DNA of 64,000 nt from an uncultured Roseovarius sp. (lineage in GTDB: Bacteria > Pseudomonadota > Alphaproteobacteria > Rhodobacterales > Rhodobacteraceae), in the NCBI RefSeq assembly GCF_947259555.1, contig NZ_CAMYMD010000001.1:1-64000 (forward strand). The letters run 5' to 3'. The position numbers and the translations under genes are program-made. Below the pieces are notes generated by a model, which made no database searches, was not told the origin of the DNA, and was given only the letters and a program-made list of their open reading frames with translations. Shown in pieces: positions 1-8,728 of this stretch (positions within the stretch are counted from its first letter, which is position 1; every line of letters starts with the position of its first letter).

Positions 1-1094
1 AGCCGGAGACCCCGACGCCGCCCCGGCCCGAGCCGGAGCCACAACCGGAGCCGCCCGTTGTCCCGCCGCAACCGGATGAGTCCCCGCCGCCGACCCCGGT
101 GGAGCAGCCGGTCGAGCGCCCCCAAGAGGTGCCGCAGCCCCCTCCCGAGGCCATCGCCACCCCCGCGCCCATGGAAATCCCCGATGATCTGCCCGCCGCT
201 GCTCCGCGCGCGGGCTTTCTCGGTCGGCTTCTGGGGCGCGGCGAAGAGCGGGTCGTCACCCGCCGCGCGCTCGACGATGACATGTTGGAGCGCCTCGAAG
301 AGCTGCTCATCACCGCCGACATGGGCGTCGAGACCGCGATGCGTGTGACCGCCAATATGGCCGAGGGGCGGATGGGCAAGCGGCTGTCGTCACAGGAAAT
401 CAAGGAATTGCTGGCGCATGAGATTGCCCGGATCATGGAGCCGGTGGCGCGCCCGATGCCGATCTATGCCAAGCGACCGCAGGTGGTGCTGGTGGTCGGC
501 GTGAACGGGTCGGGCAAGACCACGACCATCGGCAAGCTTGCCAGCCAGTTCAAGGCCGCCGGAAAATCGGTGGTGATCGCGGCGGGCGACACGTTTCGCG
601 CGGCGGCGGTCGAGCAGTTGCAGATCTGGGGCGAGCGCGCGGGCGTGCCGGTGCTGACAGCACCCGAAGGGTCGGACCCGGCGAGCCTTGCCTTTGACGC
701 CATGACCAAGGCCGAGGCCGATGGCGCGGACCTTTTGATGATCGACACGGCGGGCCGCTTGCAGAACCGGGCCGACCTGATGGAAGAGCTGTCCAAGATT
801 GTGCGCGTGATCCGCAAGAAGGACCCGGATGCGCCGCATAATACGCTGTTGGTGCTCGATGCCACGACCGGGCAGAACGCATTGAGCCAGGTTGAGATTT
901 TCCAGAAGCTCGCCGATGTCTCGGGCCTGGTGATGACCAAGCTCGACGGCACCGCGCGGGGCGGTGTGCTGGTGGCTTTGGCTGACAAATTTGGCCTGCC
1001 GATCCACGCCATCGGTGTGGGCGAGCAGATCGACGATCTGGCGCCCTTTGATCCCGAGGAATTTGCCGCCGCGCTGACCGGTCTTGATGCGTGA
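1..1094 (+). CDS. ftsY: Signal recognition particle receptor FtsY (5' end outside window)
   Basis: This is the SRP receptor GTPase, which docks ribosome-SRP complexes at the inner membrane. The frame is open to the left edge, so the true start lies upstream. The first ~60 codons encode a Pro/Glu-rich acidic stretch typical of the A domain of FtsY. The N domain follows, then the G domain with P-loop GVNGSGKTT (about nt 499-525), DTFRAAA, DTAGR and the TKLDG guanine-specificity motif. It ends convergently 27 bp from the MgtC-like gene. A GTG at 99 lies in frame but is probably internal. The identity is secure. Confidence 0.95.
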   Translation, partial: PETPTPPRPEPEPQPEPPVVPPQPDESPPPTPVEQPVERPQEVPQPPPEAIATPAPMEIPDDLPAAAPRAGFLGRLLGRGEERVVTRRALDDDMLERLEELLITADMGVETAMRVTANMAEGRMGKRLSSQEIKELLAHEIARIMEPVARPMPIYAKRPQVVLVVGVNGSGKTTTIGKLASQFKAAGKSVVIAAGDTFRAAAVEQLQIWGERAGVPVLTAPEGSDPASLAFDAMTKAEADGADLLMIDTAGRLQNRADLMEELSKIVRVIRKKDPDAPHNTLLVLDATTGQNALSQVEIFQKLADVSGLVMTKLDGTARGGVLVALADKFGLPIHAIGVGEQIDDLAPFDPEEFAAALTGLDA

Positions 1095-1121
1095 TGGCCG
1101 TTGGACCGGCCCGGGGCCGTG

Positions 1122-1601
1122 CTATTTTTCGACCAGCCGGATCACGTAGAGCACAAGCAGAACGATCCCCGTTGCCATCGCGGCCAACGGCATCTGCCCC
1201 GAGCCGCAGGCCAGGCCGATCGCGCCTGCCATCCACATGGACGCGCCCGTGGTGATATTGTGCACTTGGCCGCCCGAGGTGAAAATGGTTCCGGCGGCCA
1301 GAAAGGCGACCCCGGCGGTCACCGCTTCGATCAGGCGCAGCGGATCGACCCGCATCGCGTCCTCTGCGCCGAACGGCAGCGCGGCGAGTTGCTGGCTGAC
1401 CAGAATGAAGAGACAGGCCGCCATAGACACCAGCATGTGCGTGCGCAGGCCCGCTGGCTTGTGCTTGCTCTCACGCTCGGCCCCGATCACGGCCCCGAGG
1501 GCGAGCGCCGCCAAAAGCCGGGTGGCGGCAACGAGCGGTGGCACGGCGCTGAATGTGCCCGAAAGCTCGTCAATAATGGTGTCCACCACGTGTTGTTCCA
1601 T
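1122..1601 (-). CDS. MgtC/SapB family inner membrane protein
   Basis: This 159-residue hydrophobic protein has the MgtC/SapB pattern: four to five membrane helices, the GAVIGAERE segment near residue 40, and an RTHML motif at the end of helix 2. Family members are linked to Mg2+ stress and acid tolerance, but their biochemical role is unsettled. It lacks the long cytoplasmic ACT-like tail of true MgtC, so SapB-like is the safer name. The start has a GAGGGG Shine-Dalgarno (SD) element 8 nt upstream. It is convergent with ftsY and divergent from the DMT transporter. Confidence 0.85.
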   Translation of the reverse strand: MEQHVVDTIIDELSGTFSAVPPLVAATRLLAALALGAVIGAERESKHKPAGLRTHMLVSMAACLFILVSQQLAALPFGAEDAMRVDPLRLIEAVTAGVAFLAAGTIFTSGGQVHNITTGASMWMAGAIGLACGSGQMPLAAMATGIVLLVLYVIRLVEK

Positions 1602-1667
1602 GCTGTCTGCCCCTCATTTTGTAGCTTACCCTAGCACGATCCTGCGCGGCGTCGCGAGACGCGTGGC

Positions 1668-2570
1668 ATGAGCGACTGGCTGATCTCGTTGGAGGGCACC
1701 GAGGCGGGGCGGCACCTTGCCATGGTGCTGGCGCTGGCCGCCGCATTTTTGCACGCGGTCTTTGGCGCATTGCAGAAAGGTCGGCACGATCCGTGGCTGA
1801 GCCGGGGGGCGATCGACCTCAGTTACTGCTTCATGGCTGCGCCCTTCGCGCTATTCGTCGTGCCCTGGCCCGAGGCGCAAATGTGGCCGATCTTTGCAGG
1901 CGCGGTGGTGATTCACGTTGTCTACAAGATATTGCAGGCGATGGCCTACACCAAGGGCGCCTATACGGTCGTCTATCCGGTGGTGCGCGGCACCGGGCCG
2001 CTTTTCACCGTGATCGGCGCGTGGCTGATTTTCGGCGAGTTGTTCACGCCGCTGCAATGGGCGGGGGTGGCGGTGCTGCTCTGTGGCATTTACGGGCTTG
2101 CGGTCTATAACCTGCGCACGCTGACGCTGGATCGCGAGACCATGCCGCTTGCGCTTGGCCTTGCCGTGGCGACGGGACTGTTCGTGGCGCTCTATACCAC
2201 CTATGACGCTTACGGCATCCGCGCGGCAGCCGATCCCTTTACCTTTCTGGCGTGGTTCTTCTTTCTCGACGGGATGAGCATCCTGCCGATTGCCGGGCTG
2301 CGGTGGCGCAACATGGCGGCGCGGCCCGCGATTGGCCCGCTGGTATTGCGAGGCGTGGCGGGCGGGCTGGTGGCGTTCTTTTCCTTCGGCTCGATCATGC
2401 TGGCCACGCGGCTCGACAAGGTGGGCGAGGCGGCAGTATTGCGCGAGACCTCGACCGTCTTTGCCGCCCTCATTGGCTGGCTGGTGCTCAAGGAGACCGT
2501 GGGGCCGCGCCGGATCGCGCTGATGGGGTTGATTGCCACCGGGGCGGTCATAGTTGAATTCGGCGGATGA
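1668..2570 (+). CDS. EamA/DMT superfamily transporter
   Basis: This 300-residue protein is almost entirely hydrophobic, with about ten membrane helices arranged as two EamA-like halves (residues ~15-145 and ~160-298). The second half ends in the usual LKETVGPRRI segment before the last helix. The substrate of this drug/metabolite carrier cannot be told from sequence. The start is ATG with a weak SD. It stands divergent to the MgtC-like gene and is followed by yciB in the same direction, so the two may share a transcript. Confidence 0.85.
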   Translation: MSDWLISLEGTEAGRHLAMVLALAAAFLHAVFGALQKGRHDPWLSRGAIDLSYCFMAAPFALFVVPWPEAQMWPIFAGAVVIHVVYKILQAMAYTKGAYTVVYPVVRGTGPLFTVIGAWLIFGELFTPLQWAGVAVLLCGIYGLAVYNLRTLTLDRETMPLALGLAVATGLFVALYTTYDAYGIRAAADPFTFLAWFFFLDGMSILPIAGLRWRNMAARPAIGPLVLRGVAGGLVAFFSFGSIMLATRLDKVGEAAVLRETSTVFAALIGWLVLKETVGPRRIALMGLIATGAVIVEFGG

Positions 2571-2611
2571 ACGCGCGACAAGCGCGCAGAACAACAGGCA
2601 AGGCGAGTGCG

Positions 2612-3220
2612 ATGACAGAGAAAACCCCGCCCAAATGGGTCAAACCGGTTCTTGAGTTCGGGCCGATACTGGCCTTTTTCGCCGCGTATATGTGGCTCAA
2701 GGATCGCAGTTTTGCAATTGGTGGCACCGAGTATGACGGGTTCATCGTTGTCACCGCCGGGTTCATTCCGGTCTTTCTGGTCTCGATGGCGCTGTTGTGG
2801 AAGCTGACGGGGCATCTGTCACGGATGCAGATCATGACGGCGGTGCTGATCGTGGTCTTTGGCGGGTTGAGCGTATGGTTCAACGACCCGCGCTTTTTCA
2901 AGATGAAGCCGACGATGATCTACCTGCTGTTCGGCGGGGTGCTCGGGATTGGCCTCTTGCGCGGGCAGTCCTGGTTGCAGGTCGTGATGGAGGGCGTGAT
3001 GCCGCTGACCGATCAGGGCTGGATGATCCTGACGCGGCGGCTGATGCTGTTTTTCTTTGGCCTGGCTGTGTTGAACGAGGCGATCTGGCGCACGCAGAGC
3101 GAGGAAATCTGGGTCTATTTCAAGACTTTCGGGCTGACGGCGGCGATCTTTGTGTTCTTCATGTCGCAGGGCAGCCTGTTTCGTGATCATGGCACGGAAG
3201 AGGACGACAAGGGGGCGTGA
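2612..3220 (+). CDS. yciB: Inner membrane-spanning protein YciB/IspZ (septation protein A)
   Basis: The protein (202 aa) matches YciB/IspZ: LEFGPILAFFAAY near the N-terminus, VVFGGLSVWFND, and WVYFKTFGLTAA in the last helix, with about five membrane segments. YciB is implicated in septation and envelope integrity. The start at 2612 (MTEKTPPKW) places the first helix as in homologues. An in-frame ATG at 2567 overlaps the stop of the upstream transporter as ATGA and would add 15 basic residues; translational coupling from there cannot be excluded. Confidence 0.88.
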   Translation: MTEKTPPKWVKPVLEFGPILAFFAAYMWLKDRSFAIGGTEYDGFIVVTAGFIPVFLVSMALLWKLTGHLSRMQIMTAVLIVVFGGLSVWFNDPRFFKMKPTMIYLLFGGVLGIGLLRGQSWLQVVMEGVMPLTDQGWMILTRRLMLFFFGLAVLNEAIWRTQSEEIWVYFKTFGLTAAIFVFFMSQGSLFRDHGTEEDDKGA

Positions 3221-3292
3221 GAGAAGCGGCCTTGAGCTGCCGTTCGTTCGACAGACCCGGCGCGGAACAAGGCCGAAGGCCGCCGCGCCATC

Positions 3293-3324
3293 GGTCATGC
3301 CGGAGGCATGCTTTCAGCATGACC
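3293..3324. repeat. Nested hairpin in the yciB/gst gap
   Basis: GGTCATGC (3293-3300) is perfectly complementary to GCATGACC (3317-3324). A second, smaller palindrome CATGCCGGAGGCATG lies partly within it. It sits between the 3' ends of two convergent genes (yciB and the glutathione transferase), a position suited to a bidirectional terminator or a structured repeat. No T-run follows. Confidence 0.4.
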
Positions 3325-3381
3325 CGCCCCCACGGACTGGCGATTTGTCTAAGTCAGCGCATCGATTAGAGTTTTTCGGAT

Positions 3382-3480
3382 TTGGCTGATATAAAGCGCC
3401 CTGAAGCAGCGTTGGATCGCCAGCCCGCGGCCTGGCAATGGCGCGGCTCATGGTAACGGCAGAAACAGGCCACAGCGCCC
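3382..3480 (-). repeat. Dispersed intergenic repeat, copy 1
   Basis: This ~95-bp stretch aligns with 24552-24650. Shared blocks include ATAAAG, GTTGGATCGCCA, CGCGGCT and ACAGGCCA, in the same order with nearly the same spacing. In both copies the repeat begins within about 10 bp of the 3' end of a minus-strand gene and reads in the same orientation relative to that gene. No ORF with convincing homology was seen in it. It may be a REP-like or 3'-UTR element. Confidence 0.6.
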
Positions 3481-3488
3481 CCGTGCTC

Positions 3489-4148
3489 TCACTTTTTCGC
3501 CGTCGGGTCGCGCCGTTTGTCGGCATGCAGCGCGCGGCCGCGTTGCACGCCATCCCGCGCGCCCACGACCTCCAGCCAGCGGGCGAAATGCGGCTTGTCG
3601 TCGAGCGTCTGCTGCTGCCCTTCCCATAGCGAACACCAGCCCCAGAGCGACATATCGGCGATGGAATAGAAATCACCCGCCACATATTCGTTATTCGCCA
3701 ACCGCCGGTCCAGCACACCATAGAGCCGCGCGACTTCGCCCCGGTAGCGGTCCTTGGCATAGGGGATGTCTTTGGGCGCGAATTTCAGGAAATGATGCGC
3801 TTGGCCTGCCATCGGCCCGATACCGCCCATTTGCCACATCAGCCACTCCTCGACGGCGATGCGCTCTCGCTCGGTCTCGCCATAAAAGCGCCCGGTCTTG
3901 CGCGCCAGATATTGCAGGATCGCCCCCGATTCGAAGATGTTGATCGGGGTGCCATCGGGGCCATCGGGATCAGTGATCGCGGGGATGCGGTTGTTGGGTG
4001 ACACGGCCAGAAATGCGGGTGCGTGCTGCTCGCCCTCGCCGATGTTGATCAGATGACAGCGATAGGGCAGGCCCATTTCCTCGAGCGCGATGGAGATTTT
4101 CCAGCCGTTCGGGGTGGGCCAGTAATAAAGGTCGATCGGGGCCTGCAT
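3489..4148 (-). CDS. Glutathione S-transferase, YfcG/Nu-class type
   Basis: This 219-residue protein follows E. coli YfcG closely. It has TPNGWKISIALEEMGL in the thioredoxin-like domain, SPNNRIPAITD (the cis-Pro loop), FESGAILQYLARKTG, then the helical domain with WQMGGIGPM and an SIADMSLWGW segment. YfcG-type proteins act as glutathione-dependent disulfide-bond reductases. The start has an AGGAGG SD 7 nt upstream. A dispersed repeat follows directly after the stop codon. Confidence 0.9.
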   Translation of the reverse strand: MQAPIDLYYWPTPNGWKISIALEEMGLPYRCHLINIGEGEQHAPAFLAVSPNNRIPAITDPDGPDGTPINIFESGAILQYLARKTGRFYGETERERIAVEEWLMWQMGGIGPMAGQAHHFLKFAPKDIPYAKDRYRGEVARLYGVLDRRLANNEYVAGDFYSIADMSLWGWCSLWEGQQQTLDDKPHFARWLEVVGARDGVQRGRALHADKRRDPTAKK

Positions 4149-4177
4149 GGCGTCCTCCTGCCTGTTCCGTCAGCACG

Positions 4178-5176
4178 TCAGGATGACAGTTTTCGCCCCG
4201 ATGGCAAGGGCAGGCGCATCTCTGGCAGCGACATCAGGCGCGACCAGCGGGGGGCGGGGCGGTCGGGCAGGGCGGCGCGCAATTGTGCCAATGGCAACTG
4301 CTCGGTATTGCGCAGCAGCTTTTGATACATCGGAAACACACCGGGCCGGGTGTAGGGCGACCAGTGACAAATCCGGGCCGTGGGGTTGGCCACCTCGAAA
4401 CCTGCGCGTCTCAGGGCGCGGAGCGTGCCGGGATGATCCATTTGCAGGTTGAGCACATTCGGGCCTTTTGGCAGGGCAAGCCCGAGGCTGCGGTCGCCGC
4501 GGGCCGGTGCGGGAATGAGGCATTCCAGAAGGAAATCGTAGAAATCGTTCTCGCGGCTGGTGACGTTGATCACTTCGGCGCTGCGGCCCGCCGGGGTTTC
4601 GAGTGCCTCGGCGGCGCGGCGTCCGAACTCGGCGCCGGCCAGCAGGATGAGCCGCCCGAGCGTGCCGGCCTGAAGGTGGGGCAACGCGGACAGCACCACG
4701 CGTGCGCCCAGCGAATGCGCCACAGCGTGAATCGGTCGGGCCGGTGCCAAGCGGCGGATCAACGTGACAAGCTGGGCGAGCCGTTCGCCCGCGCGCGCCG
4801 CCTCGGCATAGGCCTGCCAGAGGGTGCCGCGCGCGTGCCAGCCAAAGCTGATGCCAAGCCCTTCATCGCGGGTCTCCTGGCCGAATCCGAGGCCGGCGGG
4901 CCAACTGATCACCTTGAAGCACTCGCGTTCTGGCGAGAGCGAGAGAATGTGCCGGTGCGGGCATTCATGGGCATGGCCGGGTGCGTATTTGAAGCCGTGA
5001 ATCATCAGGATCACCGGGCCTTTGCCAACCAGTAGATCCGGCAGCATCTCGCCCAGAGTTCCCGGCAGGTCATGCAATTCGGGTGCGTCTGTCCCGGCAT
5101 CGACATGAATGAGCGGCATGCCCCTGATCCCCACTACATCTTGTGGATGGGATGTAGGGACGACATACGAAGCCAT
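4178..5176 (-). CDS. Alpha/beta hydrolase, DUF900-like
   Basis: This 332-residue protein has an alpha/beta-hydrolase core: strand VILMIHGFKY (oxyanion region, ~residues 55-64), then VAHSLGARVV carrying the nucleophile Ser, and late in the chain an HWSPYTRPG segment. No signal peptide is evident. The substrate is unknown. The first ATG has a poor SD; an in-frame ATG at 5119 (MPLIHVDAG) is preceded by AGGGG and may be the true start, which would give 313 residues. The gene lies 29 bp upstream of the glutathione transferase gene on the same strand, so the two may be co-transcribed. Confidence 0.75.
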   Translation of the reverse strand: MASYVVPTSHPQDVVGIRGMPLIHVDAGTDAPELHDLPGTLGEMLPDLLVGKGPVILMIHGFKYAPGHAHECPHRHILSLSPERECFKVISWPAGLGFGQETRDEGLGISFGWHARGTLWQAYAEAARAGERLAQLVTLIRRLAPARPIHAVAHSLGARVVLSALPHLQAGTLGRLILLAGAEFGRRAAEALETPAGRSAEVINVTSRENDFYDFLLECLIPAPARGDRSLGLALPKGPNVLNLQMDHPGTLRALRRAGFEVANPTARICHWSPYTRPGVFPMYQKLLRNTEQLPLAQLRAALPDRPAPRWSRLMSLPEMRLPLPSGRKLSS

Positions 5177-5240
5177 GGTGACGTTTCCGTTAAACCTGCG
5201 TGACAGTGTTGACGAAACCCGCCCGCAGGAGTAAGCGACC

Positions 5241-5300
5241 CGCGTGGCGATTTGTTACCGGATTGCGGGCCACGTAAAACACAACCGCTAAAGAGGTCAG
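5241..5300 (+). promoter_or_regulatory. SAM-II riboswitch upstream of metZ
   Basis: The segment has the SAM-II layout: stem arm CGTGGC (5243-5248), loop with ATTTG and ACCGGATTGC, closing arm GCCACG (5269-5274), then the A-rich linker TAAAACACAACC and the conserved CGCTAAAGAGG that forms the pseudoknot. SAM-II aptamers bind S-adenosylmethionine and occur before methionine genes in alphaproteobacteria, which matches the gene downstream. Recognition is by eye from remembered family members. Confidence 0.9.
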
Positions 5301-5303
5301 GAG

Positions 5304-5341
5304 AAAGCCCCCTTTCGCTTGGCCGCGTCGGGGCTTTTTTT
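5304..5341 (+). terminator. Intrinsic terminator in the metZ leader (riboswitch expression platform)
   Basis: AAAGCCCC (5304-5311) pairs with GGGGCTTT (5330-5337) and is followed by a T-run. It starts a few bases after the SAM-II aptamer and lies 29 nt before the metZ start codon. The arrangement suggests transcriptional control, with SAM binding favouring termination. That it is part of the switch is inference. Confidence 0.8.
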
Positions 5342-5369
5342 ATGGGCGAATGCGCCCGGAGGACGGGAT

Positions 5370-6554
5370 ATGAGCGACAGTTGGCAGAAACGCACCAAGC
5401 TGGTGCATGGCGGCACGCGGCGCAGCCAGTATAATGAGGTGAGCGAGGCGATCTTTCTCACGCAAGGATTTGTCTACGAGAGCGCCGAGGCGGCCGAGGC
5501 GCGGTTCATCAAGGCGGGTGACGACGAGTTCATCTATGCCCGCTACGGCAACCCGACCGTGGCGATGTTCGAGGACCGGATTGCCGGTCTCGAAGGCACC
5601 GAGGACGGCTTTGCCACGGCAAGCGGCATGGCGGCGGTGTCGGGCGCGCTGACGTCGATGCTGCGGGCGGGCGATCACGTGGTGTCGGCGCGGGCGCTCT
5701 TCGGCTCGTGTCTTTATGTGCTGGAAGAGGTGCTGACGCGCTTCGGCGTCGAGGTCACGTTTGTCGATGGCACCGATATCGAGCAGTGGCGCGCTGCGAT
5801 CCGGCCCGACACCAGGGCGGTGTTCTTCGAGACGATTTCCAACCCGACGCTCGCCGTGGTCGATATCGGCGCGGTGGCCGAACTGGCCCATGCTGTAGGC
5901 GCGACGGTCATCGTCGACAACGTCTTTGCCACGCCGGTCTTTTCGCGCGCGGTGGAGCAGGGCGCGGATGTGGTAATCTATTCCGCGACCAAGCATATTG
6001 ACGGGCAGGGGCGCGCGCTGGGCGGTGTGATCCTTGGTACGCGCGAGTTCATCCGTGGCACGGTCGAGCCCTACATGAAACATACCGGCGGCTCGATGTC
6101 GCCGTTTACCGCCTGGGTCATGCTCAAGGGGCTGGAGACCATTGACCTGCGGGTGCGCGCGCAGAGCGCGACCGCACTCAGGATCGCGGAGGCGCTGCAC
6201 GGCGATCCGCGTCTGGCGCGGGTGATCTATCCGGGCCATCCGAGCCATGCACAGCATGATCTTGTGACGGATCAGATGGGGGAGGGCGGCACTGTTCTTG
6301 CGCTCGACCTCAAGGGCGGGCAGGAGGCCGCGTTCCGGTTTTTGAATGCGCTGGAGATCGTGATCATCTCGAACAACCTCGGCGATGCAAAATCCATCGT
6401 GACGCATCCGGCAACGACCACTCATCAGCGTCTACCGGCGGAACAAAAGGCCGCGCTCGGAATCACGTCCGGTCTGGTGCGGTTCAGTGTTGGGCTTGAA
6501 GATGCCGATGACCTGATCGCCGATCTTGAGCGCGCGCTTGCCGCGTCGGAGTGA
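5370..6554 (+). CDS. metZ: O-succinylhomoserine sulfhydrylase
   Basis: This is a PLP-dependent enzyme of the Cys/Met metabolism family, converting O-succinylhomoserine and sulfide to homocysteine. The 394-residue chain shows RYGNPTV, the SGMAAVSGAL cofactor-binding region, DNVFATP, and YSATKHIDGQGR with the PLP lysine. Near the end LGDAKSIVTHPATTTH is typical. The start at 5370 has a GGAGGA SD; the in-frame codons back to 5319 lie within the terminator and are not coding. The SAM-II aptamer and terminator upstream support methionine biosynthesis, and MetZ rather than a cystathionine enzyme. Confidence 0.93.
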   Translation: MSDSWQKRTKLVHGGTRRSQYNEVSEAIFLTQGFVYESAEAAEARFIKAGDDEFIYARYGNPTVAMFEDRIAGLEGTEDGFATASGMAAVSGALTSMLRAGDHVVSARALFGSCLYVLEEVLTRFGVEVTFVDGTDIEQWRAAIRPDTRAVFFETISNPTLAVVDIGAVAELAHAVGATVIVDNVFATPVFSRAVEQGADVVIYSATKHIDGQGRALGGVILGTREFIRGTVEPYMKHTGGSMSPFTAWVMLKGLETIDLRVRAQSATALRIAEALHGDPRLARVIYPGHPSHAQHDLVTDQMGEGGTVLALDLKGGQEAAFRFLNALEIVIISNNLGDAKSIVTHPATTTHQRLPAEQKAALGITSGLVRFSVGLEDADDLIADLERALAASE

Positions 6555-6693
6555 CCGCCCAAAAGTTTTCAGTCGTTTCCGTAGCTTGGAATGATCCGTT
6601 TTGCCGTTTTTGTCGTAAATCCCTACGATAATGGCAATTTCTGCAGAAACGCCTTATGTAAGGGTTTGGCAGAGCGGATAGGGAACCGTTGTG

Positions 6694-7794
6694 ATGAATG
6701 TGCATCCGTCAGAGATGAAGCCCGTGCCGGACCGGGACGAGGCCCGCGAAGCGCTTGCGCTGTTGCGCGACTGGGCGCGTGCCGCGTCGCCCGAAGAGGT
6801 GGCCGACCTCGATCCGGCCATCGCGCGCCTGCTGCCATCGGGTGAGCTGTCGAACTATCCTGTGCTGACGCGGGACTACCCCGAAGATTTCGCGGTGGAC
6901 GCGGCCTACCGGGCGAGCCTGCCGGATCTGCAGAATGGGCCGGCGTCGCTCATTCGGGGCACCAAGCAACAGTTGCAGCATGTCGGGATCTCCAACTTTC
7001 GCTTGCCGATCCGGTACCACACGCGTGACGAAAGCGATCTTACGCTGGAGACGTCCGTGACCGGCACGGTCAGTCTGGAAGCGGGCAAGAAGGGCATCAA
7101 CATGTCCCGGATCATGCGCAGCTTTTACAAACATGCGGAAAAGACCTTCAGTCTTGAGGTCATGGAAGCGGCGCTGGCGGATTATATCGCCGATCTGGAC
7201 AGTGTTGATGCGCGGTTGCAAATGCGGCTGTCCTATCCGGCGCGGGTGCAATCGCTTCGGTCGGGTCTGGCGGGGTTTCAATACTATGACATCGCGCTGG
7301 AATTGGTCGAGCAGGCCGGCGTCAAGCGCAAGTTCATGCATCTCGATTATGTCTATTCCTCGACCTGCCCCTGCTCGCTGGAACTGAGCGAGCATGCGCG
7401 CGCCGCGCGCGGTCAACTGGCCACGCCGCACTCGCAGCGTTCGGTTGCGCGCATTTCGGTGGAACTGATCGAGGGTGATTGCCTGTGGTTCGAGGATCTC
7501 ATCGAACTGGCCCGCCGCGCGGTGCCGACCGAAACGCAAGTGATGGTCAAGCGCGAGGACGAGCAAGCCTTTGCGGAGTTGAACGCGGCCAATCCGATCT
7601 TTGTCGAGGACGCCGCGCGCCTGTTCTGCGCGCAATTGCTGGCCGATCCGCGGATCGGCGATTTTCGGGTGGTGGCGAGCCATCAGGAGAGTTTGCACAG
7701 TCATGATGCGGTCAGCATCCTGACAGAAGGCGAGACGTTTGCGGCGCACAGCCTCGATCCGAAACTCTTTCAGACATTGGTGCATGGTCGGTAG
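6694..7794 (+). CDS. folE2: GTP cyclohydrolase FolE2 (type IB)
   Basis: The enzyme converts GTP to dihydroneopterin triphosphate for folate synthesis, using a metal site different from that of FolE. This 366-residue chain is of the size of the long bacterial members. It has GTKQQLQHVGISN, SLEAGKKGINMSR, and the STCPCSLELSEHA segment carrying the metal-binding Cys. A C-terminal HQESLHSHDAV motif is conserved. Two start codons are adjacent (GTG 6691, ATG 6694) behind AGGGA. FolE2 is often Zur-regulated in bacteria that also have FolE; no clear Zur box is visible here, only a small TCGTA/TACGA inverted repeat about 60 bp upstream. Confidence 0.92.
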   Translation: MNVHPSEMKPVPDRDEAREALALLRDWARAASPEEVADLDPAIARLLPSGELSNYPVLTRDYPEDFAVDAAYRASLPDLQNGPASLIRGTKQQLQHVGISNFRLPIRYHTRDESDLTLETSVTGTVSLEAGKKGINMSRIMRSFYKHAEKTFSLEVMEAALADYIADLDSVDARLQMRLSYPARVQSLRSGLAGFQYYDIALELVEQAGVKRKFMHLDYVYSSTCPCSLELSEHARAARGQLATPHSQRSVARISVELIEGDCLWFEDLIELARRAVPTETQVMVKREDEQAFAELNAANPIFVEDAARLFCAQLLADPRIGDFRVVASHQESLHSHDAVSILTEGETFAAHSLDPKLFQTLVHGR

Positions 7795-7960
7795 CCTCGG
7801 TTTCGGGCAGATTGCGCAGATTTTGAGCAAGGTTCCGCGCGGCGCCTGTAATTTGATTTGACCTTTGGTCACTTTGCTGCGACGCGGCATGAAGAGCGTT
7901 ATGCTCCTGTCATCTGCCTGTGGTAGCCGCAGGCTCGCACTTGTTGAAGAGGACGAAACC

Positions 7961-8602
7961 ATGCTTGCTCCTGACCTTCCGCTCAAATTGTCCGCTGCCG
8001 GGATCCGATTGACCGGGTACATGATTGAAAAACAGTTGCGCGTGGCGCAGGTGTTTGGCGAGGCGGCGTTGAAGTCGGGGCCGTTCGCGCATGGGTTTGG
8101 CGCTGCGGCGTCCACGACCAAACCGAAAGCGGCGACAGCCAAGCCGCGCAGCACAACGCCGGTTAAACGGACACCGGCCAAACGGGCGACATCCAGCGCT
8201 CAAAAGACAGCGACAGCAACGCAGAGCCCGGCACCGGCAGCCACGCCAAAAGCGGCACCGGCGACCAGGAAAAGCACGTCTGCACGTGCGAAGACCGAAA
8301 GCTCTGTCTCGAAGAGCACGGCCAGCACCCCGAAGCGCACCGCAGCGGCCCCGAAGAATGCGGCCGCCCCGGCCAAGACGGCAACGACGGCGCCCAAAAG
8401 CGCGACGCCCGCGACTGAAGAACAGTCTAAATCCAAGGCGCCGACCCAGTCTGCGCCGCAGTCCGCGCCTCAGCCTGCACCCAAGCCCGAGACCAGATCG
8501 GACGCGGCCTCGAAGGCAACAACGTCGGATGCCAGGCGCACACGCGCGCCATCCACGCCGCCGGCCATGCCTGCTTCGTCGACCAAGGCGAAGACCGACT
8601 GA
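7961..8602 (+). CDS. Basic Ala/Lys/Pro/Thr-rich protein with histone H1-like tail
   Basis: The 213-residue product has a short ordered N-terminus (~residues 1-45: LPLKLSAAGIRLTGY and a MIEKQLRVAQVFGEAAL amphipathic helix). About 165 residues of low complexity follow, made almost only of Ala, Lys, Pro, Thr, Ser and Arg with many KxAxP- or TPKR-like units, as in histone H1 tails. The N-terminal helix resembles short phasin-like helices. No catalytic motif is visible. The start at 7961 is preceded by AGAGGA. Function is unknown; DNA or granule binding is possible. Confidence 0.7.
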   Translation: MLAPDLPLKLSAAGIRLTGYMIEKQLRVAQVFGEAALKSGPFAHGFGAAASTTKPKAATAKPRSTTPVKRTPAKRATSSAQKTATATQSPAPAATPKAAPATRKSTSARAKTESSVSKSTASTPKRTAAAPKNAAAPAKTATTAPKSATPATEEQSKSKAPTQSAPQSAPQPAPKPETRSDAASKATTSDARRTRAPSTPPAMPASSTKAKTD

Positions 8603-8728
8603 CAAAGAGCGGTCGGGATGCGTTTGACGCAACCCGGCCATTCCGGTTTGGCGATGGTAATGTAAGCGCAGTTGACCTATTTATCAGTCAGGGAGGGAAC
8701 CGAAGCACAACCGAAGTGAGGTTTCCAA

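Noticed and set aside
6709-8181. 490-codon antisense frame covering folE2
   Set aside because: It covers folE2, which is secure, and extends into the non-coding leader of the next gene without any known motif.
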